NCBI GenBank assembly: GCA_009761415.1
Contig: QUOL01000003.1
Location: 62,001 to 126,000 of the forward strand
Reading direction: 5' to 3'
Length of the DNA stretch: 64,000 bases
Origin: Sarcomyxa edulis
Lineage: Eukaryota; Basidiomycota; Agaricomycetes; Agaricales; Mycenaceae
Positions 46,943-58,725 of the stretch are shown here, one piece after another. The number at the start of each line of letters is the position of its first letter. Position 1 is the first letter of the stretch. A program made the position numbers and the translations under genes. Under the pieces are notes generated by a model that was given only the letters and a program-made list of their open reading frames with translations, ran no database searches and was not told the DNA's origin.

Positions 46943-49266
46943 ATGTCATCCCCGCCTTCTTCAAGACCACGACTCGGCCATGTTCATTCTGCCTCAATGC
47001 CTGACCTAGAGCTCTCCATGTTCACATCTGACACTATCCCAAAGTCGACCGAGGAAGCAGTCCGGATCAGTAATCTCATCGACGAGGACCTCAAGGTATG
47101 TGCTGTCGCATGGCGGGCGTCCATCACGGTGCTGATATGTGCTCTCAGAAGGAACGCAGTAGACGACAGGCGGCTCGTAGGAAGGAGGTCAAAGGTAGGA
47201 GTGCGATGTTATCACGATCTCAGCGCCGGAAACTGATATGATACCCTCCAAGTAATGCTGCTCGGTCAAGGTATGTCTTCTGGTACTAGGCATGGTGTAT
47301 GGACACTGACACGTGTCGCACTCGACCTCACAGCGGAGTCAGGTAAATCAACACTTCAAAAGCAATTCCAGCTCTACTATGCTTCACAATCACTGGATCA
47401 CCAACGACCGGCGTGGAAACCAGTCATATACTTCAATATCATCAAAGCCCTGCGTATGATCCTTGAGGAATTGGATTATGACTTTGCGCAATCATCTGAC
47501 AACGACTCCCCGACCGAAGAAACGTTTACATCTAGTAGCGACGCACCTGCCGAAATTGCGCAACTCCGTATCAAGCTATTGCCAATGGTGGCTATCGAGG
47601 ATTCTCTAGCCTCGGAAGTCAACGGTGGAATCTCATTATCCGGCGGGCGCAGCGGTGTCTATGTTCGGCCTGGATGGCAAACGTTACTTGATACACCGGG
47701 CTGGGGACTTGCGGAGACGCGCCCTCCAAATCGATCATCTGACATCGCACGTCTTGCTGCGAGGACACTGGCTACCGTCAAAGATGATATAATAGAACTC
47801 TGGGAGCATCCGGCCGTCAAACGTATCTTGTACCTGAGGAAGCTGCGACTAGACGAATCAGCCCCGTTGTACGCTTATCTTGCTCGTCAGTCTATCTTTT
47901 GATACTGATCAACGGCGTACATAGCTTTCTGGACAATATAGCTCGTATTGCCGAACCGGACTATCTGCCTACAACAGGTCCTTCCATCATTATCGTACTT
48001 CATTGGACGTCTACTTACTCTTGACATCAGATGACATCCTCAACGTCCGTCTCCAGACACTTGGGGTGATCGAACATTCTTTCGACATCAACATGAGTGG
48101 CACAAATTACAACTGGCTCATGTACGATGTGGTATGTCTCAGCCTGTGTATCTCACATCGATGCATCCTTACCATCTCCCTTGCTCTCTAGGGTGGAGCG
48201 GTATGTACTCTGACTGTGAACCGAATTATTATTTCTAATGGACGGATGCTAACTTGACAGCGGGGCCAGGCAAGTCATACTCAATTATACGGGATGTTTC
48301 GCCGCACTAACTTTATCGGTGATATCGCTACAGAGGCATGCATGGGTACCTTACTTCGATGATGGTACTTGAAACTTCTCTCCTTTGGGCGTTTGTGTCT
48401 CTGGCACTTGCCTATTCTATCCGGTAACGAACTTGTGCTGACTAGTTCGCTACTATTCAGCGACCGCAATCATTTTTTTAGCTCCTATCAGTGCCTTCGA
48501 TCAAGTGAGTATTCAGCGGCGTTGCTTTTCGTTCTCGGTGTTGACCCTTTCTTGTCTTTGTTTCAAGTATCTGGAAGAAGATCCACGGACCAATCGGATT
48601 GATGACTCTCTACAATTGTTCACGGCCATCTGCTCGAACAAACTACTCAAGAATGCGCACCTCGTCGTTCTCCTGAACAAGGCCAGTAAATCTCAGATCA
48701 GGGTATATCTGTCTTGACAATGACGCTCTCTCCTATCGGATTTCTCTCCCATACAGACCGATCTTCTGAAAAAGAAGTTGGAGGCTGGGATCAAAGTTCG
48801 GAAATAGTGCGCTTTTAGCTATACTCCTTTTTGCTTTCATTACACTTTGTTGATCTGGTCCGATGATAGCATCACTAGTTATGGTGAACGACCAAACACC
48901 TATGAAGAGGCATCGGAGTATTTCCGCGCCCATTTTATTCAGGTTCATAGACGAAAGGATGTCTCTCGCCGTTCGCTCTACGTGGTTCGTCGATTTGGCT
49001 TCAGTCCTGTCATTAGGTGCCCGTCTGACATTTTCATGATATACAGCACTTCACTTCAATGCTTGTGAGTTTCAATCCTTGGTGGCTTCGTTCGTTCCTT
49101 TCACACGAACTTACCCACAATTATTTGTCAGGACGTAAAAGCAACACAAAATATTATTGTCACTGGTATGTGGTCACCTTGTGCGCCGTACCCCCATCCT
49201 AATAGTCACGTTCTAGTCGGAGAGGCAATCATTCGCTCACATATATCACAAGTCGGCCTCACATGA
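46943..49266 (+). CDS. Atypical heterotrimeric G protein alpha subunit
   Basis: A GTP-binding switch coupling receptors to effectors. Sixteen exons join in frame to 459 residues: 46943-47095, 47149-47194, 47253-47270, 47334-47868, 47925-47977, 48031-48131, 48192-48200, 48261-48269, 48334-48364, 48461-48504, 48568-48681, 48757-48806, 48870-48984, 49047-49064, 49132-49165 and 49217-49266. The P-loop is LLGQAESGKST at about 69-79. Switch I keeps Arg and Thr (VRLQTLG). Switch II is DVGGARGQRHAW at about 301-312, with Ala where the catalytic Gln normally sits. The guanine motif is NKTD near 370-373. The C-terminus is IIRSHISQVGLT. The N-terminus lacks the MGC lipidation signal and is about 60 residues before the P-loop. 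An insert of roughly 100 residues lies in the helical domain. It belongs with the expanded, divergent G-alphas of basidiomycetes. Confidence 0.95.
48192..48200 (+). other. 9-nt microexon in G-alpha encoding Gly-Gly-Ala
   Basis: Flanked by CTCTAG and GTATGT. It is required for the DVGGARGQR switch II motif and is in phase 0 on both sides. Confidence 0.88.
48261..48269 (+). other. 9-nt microexon in G-alpha encoding Arg-Gly-Gln
   Basis: Flanked by TTGACAG and a GCAAGT donor. It completes switch II together with the preceding microexon. Confidence 0.86.
48270..48333 (+). other. GC-AG intron in G-alpha (donor GCAAGT)
   Basis: Follows CGGGGCCAG and ends CTACAG before AGGCATGCATGG. It is needed to read RGQRHAW. 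Confidence 0.88.
48682..48756 (+). other. GC-AG intron in G-alpha (donor GCCAGT)
   Basis: Splits the conserved NKTD motif between NK and TD. The base pair after AACAAG is GC, so a GT donor is impossible if the motif is intact. Confidence 0.85.
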
Positions 49267-49664
49267 GTAATTTTCTTGGGACACGACATAAGTCTTATTC
49301 TTGGTTTTCTGTGTAATTTTTCTGTCACCTCGCTGGCCTGGACATCTATACGTTCTTGCAAATATTTGTTGAATCGAGGTGCTCTATCTATCTATGTTAT
49401 TGCTTGGATCCTATATATTCTTCCGACTGTGTCAGCTTGATCACGCGGTGTCTCTTCCTTATGGACGTCCGGCGAAGACGCTCGAGACTGGTGTGTACGT
49501 GGAGGTACGTGGCCATTCCTTGGATGTAGGCAGAAACTGATGCATTGTATCTCCAGTTTGAAATTTGACTCGGACCGGCCCCATGTACCCATCGCATATA
49601 AATCGGCTCAGCAGAGGGCAAAATTTATTGACGCTAACGTTTTGTCAACTCTAACCCATCTATC
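49267..49664. other. Intergenic with TATA box of the DUF1349 gene
   Basis: TATAAA at 49598-49603 lies 62 bp before the next ATG. Nothing else is seen. Confidence 0.55.
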
Positions 49665-50450
49665 ATGTCTACCTCGGCCTTGAATGTCAGTAGTCCGATT
49701 TCGGGATTCTCTTCGCCCCACTTCAAACTCTCTCCTCCAGCGCTCACTCACACGCTATCCGACTCTGCCTCAAAAGTTTATATCCAAGCCAATCCCAAGA
49801 CCGATTTTTGGAGGACACCGCCTTATTCAAAAGAGAGTGATGCCCCTGCAGATCGCAGAACAGGCGCCTTCTTCGCTATTCCGATCGCTGCGGAGGGCGA
49901 CTTCGAGGCGAGCGTCTGGATTCGTGGAAAATGGGGAGTACAGTATGATCAAGGGTGTCTGATGGTCATCGCAGGTGATGATGATGGTGAAGGCAGTTCT
50001 TGGATCAAAACCGGAGTCGAGATGGATGGGGGGAAAGAATGGGTTGGGTGAGTGCTCACGCTTTACGAGAGAGTCTATAAAGTTTGACTGTTCATCACGC
50101 CCCTCAGTGGAGTTGTTTCTTCGCCATATTCCGATTGGTCTGTTTCGATCGCTCCGCATAGTACCTCCACGCTTCTATCGAGCTCAGCATATGCTCTGTA
50201 CTTGAGAATCACTCGCACGGGACCGACCGTCCGGGTCCATCACCTGTTTGCGCCTAATCCATCCACAGAGGTGGACGAAGGGCAACTCACAATGTTGAGA
50301 GAAGTGAAGGCGTTTGATATCGATCCTCGTACAGGCTTGGGTCTCTCGGCCCCAGGGTCATCGTGGAGGGTCGGGGTGATGGTATGTGGGCCGAAGAACG
50401 ATGCTGGTACTGAGGCTATATTTGAGGGATTCAAATTCAAGATGCTGTGA
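49665..50450 (+). CDS. DUF1349 (concanavalin-like fold) protein
   Basis: Two exons (49665-50047, 50108-50450) give 241 residues. The DUF1349 pattern is clear: TDFWRTPPY, GAFFAIPIAAEGDFEASVWI, WGVQYDQGCLMVIAGDD, SSWIKTGVEMDGGKEWV, SPYSDWSVSIAP, then YLRITRTGPTVRVHH and a C-terminal FEGFKFKML. Yeast relatives include regulators linked to enolase and galactose metabolism, but the biochemical role is unknown. No signal peptide is present. The exon junction (WVG/GVVSSPYSDW) is canonical. Confidence 0.9.
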
Positions 50451-52845
50451 AGTTATGAGACGAATACGCTACCCTTTGTAATTATAATAATGTATATGTC
50501 GATGTTCTCACATCTCGATGAAGCATTCCTTATCAGATAATCAACAGATAATCGCGTTATTTGGCGTGAATTTGGCGCGTACGAATGTCCGATCGTTAAC
50601 CGACGCGTCTTGTGCTCTTCCACTACTTACTCTGTCGTGAAAATCGATATTCGGCGTCCAGTCTCTATTATCCTAAGTACGAAGATCAGCATGTACTAAT
50701 TTTAGTATGCAAGCGCCGGGATCATCGATAAGCGCGCACTTGTCTGTGGCGTTCCATGCACCCCAAGAAGTAAGCACAGCACTCACGACTTTCATCTCAT
50801 TTCTGCTCACCTCAATGAACAATGATATGGATGTCTACGATTTGCGTAGCCTCATGTTATATAGGATTACTTTGGACTACACAAGCTAATCGCTCGATTC
50901 GAAATGAATATGTACTCGGGTACGCCGCATATAGGCCATGACGTTTATCTTGACGAGTAATGAGTCCCTTCGAGGTGAGTCTTATTACTAGGTGTGTCTT
51001 CAATTAAAGAGTCTTTGATCTTCGACATCGAAACCTCGTTATATCAGCACGAAATCGCTCACAATCCGATATATCACCCATCCTTCATCGTGACATCGCG
51101 AGAAGTATGAATTCTGAAGTTCCTTTCACGCTTCCATCCAGAGTTGGTGTCGAAATGCTTGGACCTCATTCAGGCTCCAGTACTGCAATTCTAGAGAACA
51201 TACCTGAATAAACTCTAGGTTTCGGGGCGGTACCTTATAACAACAAGGTCCACCGCGGCTCCGCTCCCGAAGACTTCGAGGTTCGAAGTTTCCACTGATT
51301 ACGGAATATGGGTCGGAACTTGCATTCGTCTTTGGACCTTTTGTTACTTCTTAGGCCACCGGGGTTGCGGATACTCTCTCAAGCGACAAATGTAGCATCG
51401 GATGGACCAGTAATACTCAGGACCATCTGAGAGTCTTTCAAGATAACAAGACATGCATGTCTCAAGCTCTTTTGTGCTCTTTTGCCTATCATGTGCCAGT
51501 GGCTTTCACTGGTCAAGTCGTCATCGATAAAACTATGGTTTCCGACTCTAATAATACGTCTTGGTCTTCTTCAAGATCGTACCCCAGAATTCTTGGTTCT
51601 ACGCACTGCGCGTGTGTTGATCCTGGTTCATCGCCGGCTACCTACTTTTGCGGGAAGTACTGCGGAGAGGATGGTGTCCCCTTTCGACTTCCTTGATCTC
51701 TCTTCGTTTGATGCTCTCATGTGATTGATATTGCACCTCTGGATTTTTCTGCGCCGCGAGCTTGTCTTTTCCATAGGTATACTCTCCACGGGTGACGGGT
51801 ATGACTTGAAGGCACTATATGCATGGTATGCGCCTTACGCCTGGTCTCCGAGACGATCTATACGGCTGTGGAGAACCAAATATGGCTTAACATGGTGCTC
51901 GATTGCTCTTGCCCTCGCCTCTCAGTCAACAACATCATCGATCATCGATATGGCTCGCCACTGTCTCCCAAACCAGCCCCGCGGAGTTGCCCGACCTTAA
52001 TCCTACGGGACCCCTTGTGGATTGGTGCTCTCCTTTGGCAAGTTTATCTTGCCCTTCCCCCTGGAATTCCAAGACACCTGACCAGTAGGGCTCTAGACCA
52101 CCGCGGAGCTTTTAGTCTCGAGGAGTCTACCGCATCCCTTCTGAGAGCAATCCGATAGCGCAAACCAACAGTCCGAGCTAGATGACAGCACGGTCTTACC
52201 CCTTGACCGAACGTTCTCAATCTGTCAATGTACTACACTAAAGAGTGTGCATTCTGACATGGACCTGGATTTTCAAGCATGCAACATATCCGGGTGCACG
52301 ACTTGCGTTTCCGGCGTGGCTCTGCTCCCATGGGGTAGCTGCTTGTTCCTGTGCACCTTTCATTTAGGAAACTTTAAGTGCGGAAATAGGCCGGTCGACA
52401 TGAGCATGTGAACATCTCACCGGTGCGTAGTCTTCACTGAGAATTCGAATTGCATATGCTCAGATAGTGTATACATTGTATACATATATATTAATATCTG
52501 TTTTGCACACTCTTAGATCCCTGAAAACATCCGGTCGACCCTCGTGCTTCGTATAGAGAAGAACTCGAAAGACCATCGATAGCGCGTAGCTTGATGCTAC
52601 TGGGAAGAGCTGAACGAATGAATGAATAGTAGCGAGTGGCACTTGAGGTAAGATCTACAAAACCGCCGTCAGATCGGAAGCTTCCGTAATCGATCAAATT
52701 GGTCCCACGCGGGGAGTCACGCCAAAGCCAAAAAGTCTGGTTCTTCCCAGTCGCCACCTCGTGTCTCACGGAGTCTAGTGCTGAGTACAGTACGTCCCTA
52801 TCAGTGTCGTACTCGTCTCTTTACTACAGACCACCATCATCGACT
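50451..52845. other. 2.4-kb region without a supportable gene
   Basis: Open frames at 51457-52160 have no motif or splice chain. The last 150 bp are the leader of the aminopeptidase gene; the frame is open upstream to 52699 but has no earlier ATG. Confidence 0.45.
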
Positions 52846-55800
52846 ATGGCGCCACCTCCTCCTCCTCCCCCGCCGATGTGCTTCCCGTTCAATCGGTCGA
52901 AGGAACCGCGTCGAATTTCCGACTCTAGATCTTGGGTCAGCACGGAAAAGTCTCGCATGTCTATGGATGAGCCCCGCGAACTTATCCGGTCAGGGTCTTT
53001 CTCTTCATCAGCTACTTTGACGTCTGTTCCCTCTCTTGGCTTTCGTACCGACTCTGAGAAATACGATGAAATTCCCGGACACACTCTCCCTGCTGTTGGT
53101 GGAAGTACTAGTGAACGCCCCGCCGGTAGGCTCGTTCGCTCAAATACTATGACTGGTACCAAGAAATCGATTCTTCCTACCAAGTGGGGGTATGGATGGG
53201 GACTTGGAAAGCAGAAGGAAAAGGAGAAAGAAATGGTAGAGAATCTTCCTTCCCAGTCAACTTTACCTGTATACGTTCAAGGTACAGCCCCGACTCGCAG
53301 CAACAGCAAATCTACTCAGAACACCAAGTCGACGCATCACAGCAAGGCGACTCATCGTAGCAGTGCAACTTATCATAGCAATGGTACTCGTCACACTAAT
53401 GAAACTCAACATACGAACGGGACTCACCAGAGCAAGGCAACCTACCAGAGCAAGGCATCCTATCAAAGCAAGGCGAGTCGCCACAGCTCTGGGGGTAAAC
53501 CCCCCGTCGCCAGGTATCCGAATGACTCCTCGAGCACACTCGTGGGATCAGGTTATGACCGCAAGGTCAACGCTGAAAGTGTGAAGGAAAGGACGGATAC
53601 GCTCCCTAAGCTCGAGGAAATCAGGGCCTTGATGGCCAAGGATGATCTGGACTACTAGTGAGTGGGGTCCTGTCAGATACAGGCAAGAATTACCATTCAT
53701 CTTGCTTCACAGCATCATCCCGAGCGAAGATGCTCATGGATCAGAATATGTTTCTCCAAGTGACCAGCGTAGAGAGTTCATATCCGGGTGAGTGATATAT
53801 TGTTGAATTGTCTAGTCTTTGTCTGAAAGCAAGTAGATTCACTGGATCCGCAGGCCAGGCTATCGTGTCGAAGACGTCCGCATACCTCATCACTGACTCT
53901 CGATATTGGCTGCAAGCTCAAGATGAACTGGATTCAAATTGGCGTCTCGTTCAGGCTGGGGCACCCGGCTTTCCTTCTGACTGGATCAATTGGCTTGTTG
54001 TAAGTTGGAGAATCTCAATATCTTGCGCTAGAGGTAGCTAAATATACCTCATAGGATCACGCTAAGGATGCCAGAGTTGGGATCGACGCACGTATGTTCT
54101 CGCACAAAACGGCCACGCTTTTGAATTCGAAACTTGCTCCCCTCTTTTCGAAAATGGTGTATCCCGTCCAGAACTTTGTGGATCTCATTTGGAAGAATAA
54201 ACCTGCTAAGTCAAGAGCTTCCGTTGTTCTCCACCCCCTCGAGTTCACTGGTGAGTTACTACCTGCTATCTCCGTTGCTCGAGTGACCGAACATCATCCA
54301 AAGGCGAGGACGCATCCTCCAAACTGGCCAAATTACGAGCATGGATCCAGAATCAACCTGCCTCTACATTTACGTTCTCCAAGGCCGAACCCAAGCCATC
54401 TCAGATACACGTCGGGACTCTGATCACATCTCTTCCATGCATTGGTGAGTCGACTCCTCTCATTGGCATCGGCTGGCGTGCTAATCAATGCATAGCCTAC
54501 CTCTTGAACCTCCGCGGTTCGGATATTCCTTACAACCCTGTCTTTCAGTCCTATCTTTACGTCGGACTGGACCATGCCATCATCTTCCTTGAGTCTATCA
54601 AAGTGGACGATCAGGTCTCGGAATACCTTAAATCGATCGACATCGAGAGACGGGACTATAACGAGATCTGGACGTTCCTCAGACGCAGGGAATGGGGTGA
54701 AGGGAAGGTGCGCTTCACAGCTTGATGAGTTCTTTCTGTTTCTAACGTCATGTTTAGGTCCTTATCTCACCAGAAACGTCCTATGCCATTTCATTGATGT
54801 TAACTCATTTCCGATACACCGTGGCACCTTCTTTTGTCGAAGAAATGATGTCCATTAAGAACGAAACTGAACTTGAAGGGTTCAGACGAGCCTACCTCAG
54901 AGACGGTGCATCCTTCGTGCGTTCTTTTCATGATATTGATCCTTCCGCGTTTGCATCACTGCTTAACATCTCACTGCTGTCATACCCAGGTCCGATTCTT
55001 TTCGTGGCTCGAAGCGAAGTTGGCAGAAGGCTATGAGATCACGGAATGGGAAGCTGCGCATCGGTTGACAGAATTCCGCCGTAAGAATCCACTCTTCATG
55101 GGGCTCGCGTATGAGAACATATCTGCGAGTGGTCCTAACGCTGCACTCCCGCATTACTCGCCAACGAAATCGAAGGCGCGAATGATTGATCGTAATACAC
55201 CATATCTCAAGTGAGTGAAACCGAATAGCCCCTTCTATTCAGCTTCTCAACAATTGTTTTCCTTTGTCAGCGATTCGGGAGGGCAATATAGAGACGGGAC
55301 ATGTGATACCACTCGGACAGTACATTTCGGACGGCCTACGCCCGAGCAATGCGAAGCTTATACTCGGGTCCTTCAAGGACACGTACGTTATAGGAACCAA
55401 CCATCTAAGCTCAGGCTGATGACCGTCCATCTCACAGATCGCTATCGACTCCGCTGTCTTCCCTGAAGGGACATCTGGCGTCACCCTGGATGTACTAGCT
55501 CGGAGAGCACTTTGGAGAGACGGTCTGAACTATATGGTGAGTGAGCTCATGTATCCTTGAACTACACTCAGATTTTCTGATTGTCGTCTAGCACGGAACA
55601 GGACATGGAATTGGCTCGTTCCTTCCTGTTCACGAAGGTCCCCAAGGATTCAGTAGTACAGTTGCGCTGACAAGGGGTCATGTTGTTACGAACGAGCCCG
55701 GGTTTTGTAGGTGACATCATCCCATCATTCTTCATGATTTTCATCTTTCTCGTCTAGACAATGCAGGCCAATGGGGCGTGCGTATCGAATCTGCCCTAGC

Positions 55801-56206
55801 TGTGCGCCGTGTTCAGGTACGTCTCCTTCGCCAACGTTATGCACTGTCCTAACGAGGGATCTCAAGACTCGAGGGAACTTCAACGGAGATATCTGGCTTG
55901 GGTTCGAACGTCTGACCTGCGTACCTATACAGACCAGAATGGTGAAGGAGAGTATGCTTACAAAAGAAGAGAAGCAGTGGTTGAAGGCATGTCACTCTTC
56001 ATTCTCTCCGAATCTCGATCTCTCAGACACTGACTTACACTCCTTCCTGTCTTGCACGATAGGATCATAATCAGCGGTGCTACGAGAAACTCCAACCATA
56101 TCTCAAGGACGACAAACGTGCACTAAAATGGGCAAAACGCGAGGCCGATCGAGGCATCGGTATCGTTGGTGCTGGACCTGGCGGTATCTCTATCGAATGG
56201 GATTGA
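52846..56206 (+). CDS. Xaa-Pro aminopeptidase (aminopeptidase P) with a long low-complexity N-terminus
   Basis: Removes N-terminal residues that precede proline; family M24B, two Mn ions. Fourteen exons join in frame to 875 residues, from 52846-53657 (exon 1) to 56063-56206. The enzyme part starts near 265 ([20 protein letters not shown], then EFISGFTGSAG). Metal ligands are visible: two Asp in [16 protein letters not shown] (about 661-671), His in HGTGHGIG (about 735), and Glu in NEPGFY and RIESALAV. Before this lies an unusual extension of about 260 residues with an eight-proline run, a Ser-rich part and a degenerate repeat rich in His, Ser, Thr and Asn. The last intron (55987-56062) starts with GC. 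It is convergent with the reductase gene downstream. Confidence 0.95.
55987..56062 (+). other. GC-AG intron in aminopeptidase P (donor GCATGT)
   Basis: EEKQWLK must join [10 protein letters not shown] in phase 0. The bases after TTGAAG are GCATGT, and the acceptor is GATAG. Confidence 0.85.
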
Positions 56207-56749
56207 TCAATTCTTGTCTTTGTGTCTCTTTCTCTCTTTCTTTTGTTGTATTGTGTATCACGACTCCTGGGTGTCTTCTTTCTAGACATTCTCATGATAC
56301 CCCGCTCCTGAACGGACGGACGGATGGATTAATGACTATCTTAGACTTATGACATTTTGCTGGTAGGGCATTTGTCTGATTCCGTATTATTTGTTGGACG
56401 AGTTGAGGCCGCTTGGCTTTCTTTTTGACGTTCTTATCTACTTCCACTTCGTCTGTCCGTATACTTTTCTTCTTGTTGTACGTATCGTTTGTTGTTGTTG
56501 GATTTTCATGACCTCCAGTACCCAAATTATCCTTCCGCTGGTCGGTGGAAATGCCATATGGTTCACTCTGTGCATGTAATCGCGTGACTAGACGCGTCGC
56601 TTATCTCGACGCGTCTTCAAGTCTTTGCAATCTCGTATGAACGGAGTCGAGAATTACAATTTGATTCGATTTTTCTATTCTTCTTCTACAATTTGTTCTA
56701 ATGCGTATCTTTCCTGAAACGGACGAAAGCTTTTCTGTCTCTTCACTGA
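56207..56749. other. Convergent 3' intergenic
   Basis: T-rich 3' flanks of the aminopeptidase and reductase genes. No gene is seen. Confidence 0.55.
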
Positions 56750-58292
56750 TCACCATCCCTTGGCCTCAAAGTCAGCCAGGATATCTCTAGCAGTCTCTTC
56801 CTTCGTCCTATACTTCAAGCCCAGAATCCTGATACTCTTGGAGTTGTCGTATTTGACCAGGTGTACCGGGTTGACTGCGCCTTTAGGGTTACCCTTCGGA
56901 AGGTCATGGGAAGGTATGGGAGAAGGACGCAAAGAGTTTGCTACGTCGACTGCACAAAGATTAAGGAGAGTCAGAAAGAGCGTAAAACAGCGCATGGAAA
57001 GCAACTTACTCCATTCTTGCCACACGTACGGTCCTAATGATCAAGAATATAGAACATAAGTGACTGTATGCGCATATATATCAACAGGATAAGACGTGGT
57101 GTGGCGTACCAGAACAAATAATGATTCGTTCACCGCCTGCAGCTTCTTTCTCTAAGACTCTAGTGTGCGCCTCCGCAAGATCGCGGACGTCGACCCAACA
57201 TGCACTGATCTTGACAAGGTCTTCGTGGGACTTCCCGCCATGGTCGGGAAGCAGAAGCACATTGGCCCAGTCGTTTGCGGAGGTGTTGAGCGAGTCAATG
57301 GCAGCAACTTCGTGAAGGATCGGCTAGAAACAGCATATAGTCTATCATCAGGACTTGGGTCAAGAGTGAGGAGATTTAGAGTAAGCTTACGCCGAAGACC
57401 TGAAGCATTTCACTGGTATTAGCGAGCGAGTATGATAAAAGGACGGCTGGATTGATTACCTACATATGGAGGATTGATAACCGAAAGATCCCATTTCACG
57501 GAAGCTTTGTGTTTATTGTAGAAATCCCAGGCAGCTAAAGACTTATTAGTGGTCAATCTGAGTGATGGACTATCTAAGTAACTGACCTTTCTCAGCAAGC
57601 GTTTTGGATGCCCTGTATTTAGCCGGGTTCGAGGCGTCCTTTCCTTTTTCTTCTACTTCCTTGATAGATTGATTGTTCCAATCGGCTTCGGAGAAAATTC
57701 GTGGTTTGGGGTCGTTTTCGACGATGGCTGCGCAGGACGAGGTGACGACGACGCGTTTGACCGATGCTCTGGAGCATATGTGAGTGGATTACGCGTCAGC
57801 ATGATATATTGTTGAATGTACCCGTGCTTCAGGACACTCTCTAATATCCCGGTAGTTCCTTTGACAGCGGGGTCGATCAATTCTACAGAATTCTTAGTTC
57901 ATGAAATTCAGAAGCAGGTAAAGTTGAGGGCTACTTGCCTTTGGGGTCATCGGCCTTGAAATGGAAAGGCGACGCGGTGTGTTCGACGGCATCAACGCCC
58001 TTCACAGCGTCATCGAACGCGCCTGCCTGTCGAGATAGATGAAGGCTTAGCACGAGCCCGCCATGGAAGGGTTCGATATATGCTATACCTCGGTGATGTC
58101 TGGAACGACAACGACTTCAAACTTGTCGCCATATTTGCTGAACGTCTTCTCCAAATGCTTCCCTTTATCAGATGAGCGCACGGTCCCGCGAACAGAATAT
58201 CCTTTCTCGAGGAGCGTGTTTACGACCCAAATAGCAATGAAGCCGTTGGCTCCAGTGACAAGAACTTTGCTGGCAGGTTGAATGGTGGGCAT
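56750..58292 (-). CDS. NAD(P)-dependent aldehyde/ketone reductase, GRE2/dihydroflavonol reductase-like extended SDR
   Basis: Reduces carbonyls such as methylglyoxal or related aldehydes with NADPH, by analogy with Gre2. The nucleotide site is [20 protein letters not shown] near 9-28, followed by [12 protein letters not shown]. Further landmarks are [24 protein letters not shown], the catalytic [28 protein letters not shown] and [13 protein letters not shown]. The ATG is at 58292 and the stop at 56750, with about nine exons. One intron (57885-57938) starts GCAAGT. The VFG of the conserved NPPxVFGP motif is a separate 9-nt exon (57391-57399). A TATATATA box lies about 45 bp upstream. Confidence 0.93.
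57391..57399 (-). other. 9-nt microexon in the reductase gene encoding Val-Phe-Gly
   Basis: On the minus strand it is bounded by CTTCAG and GTAAGC. It joins NPPY to PILHEV, restoring the conserved NPPYVFGP motif in phase 0. Confidence 0.85.
57885..57938 (-). other. GC-AG intron in the reductase gene (donor GCAAGT)
   Basis: FHFKADDPK must join [10 protein letters not shown]. The exon ends AAAG, followed by GCAAGT, and the acceptor is TGTAG. Confidence 0.87.
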
Positions 58293-58725
58293 CGTGATTC
58301 AAGTTAGGATTGCGAGTCGACGTGAACTTGGGGCTCTATATATAGAGCTATAAATAGATCTGGCTGACCAATTGCTGACTGAACCACTGGACCGGCACTG
58401 TGGCAAGATACGATAAGGAAAAACTTGTTCGGGAGAAAAGATGTACAAGTTGGACAAGTGCTGCGATGGCCTCAAGAACGTTGCCCGGTGCTCCTGATGA
58501 TTTCACTTCTGTAGCTGTAGATGTACTGACGCATGCAGCAATTGCGTGACCTGTGGTAGATGTTAACGGATTCCTCCAACCTCTTCTTAATCGACGGATA
58601 GCACTTCGGTGCCGATGCAAGGCTGATCAGGAAGCTTGGAAATTCCGGATCCAAAGTTATACCTATAGTACGAGACCGCACGACAAAAGCAAAATAAACA
58701 AAACCAGAAGAGTACAACGACGGTC
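58293..58725. other. Intergenic, reductase promoter and NOG1 3' flank
   Basis: A TATATATA box at about 58337-58344 serves the reductase gene. Nothing else is seen. Confidence 0.55.

Noticed and set aside
51457..52160. Overlapping frames suspected to be a retroelement or F-box remnant
   Set aside because: No conserved reverse transcriptase, integrase or F-box residues could be found.
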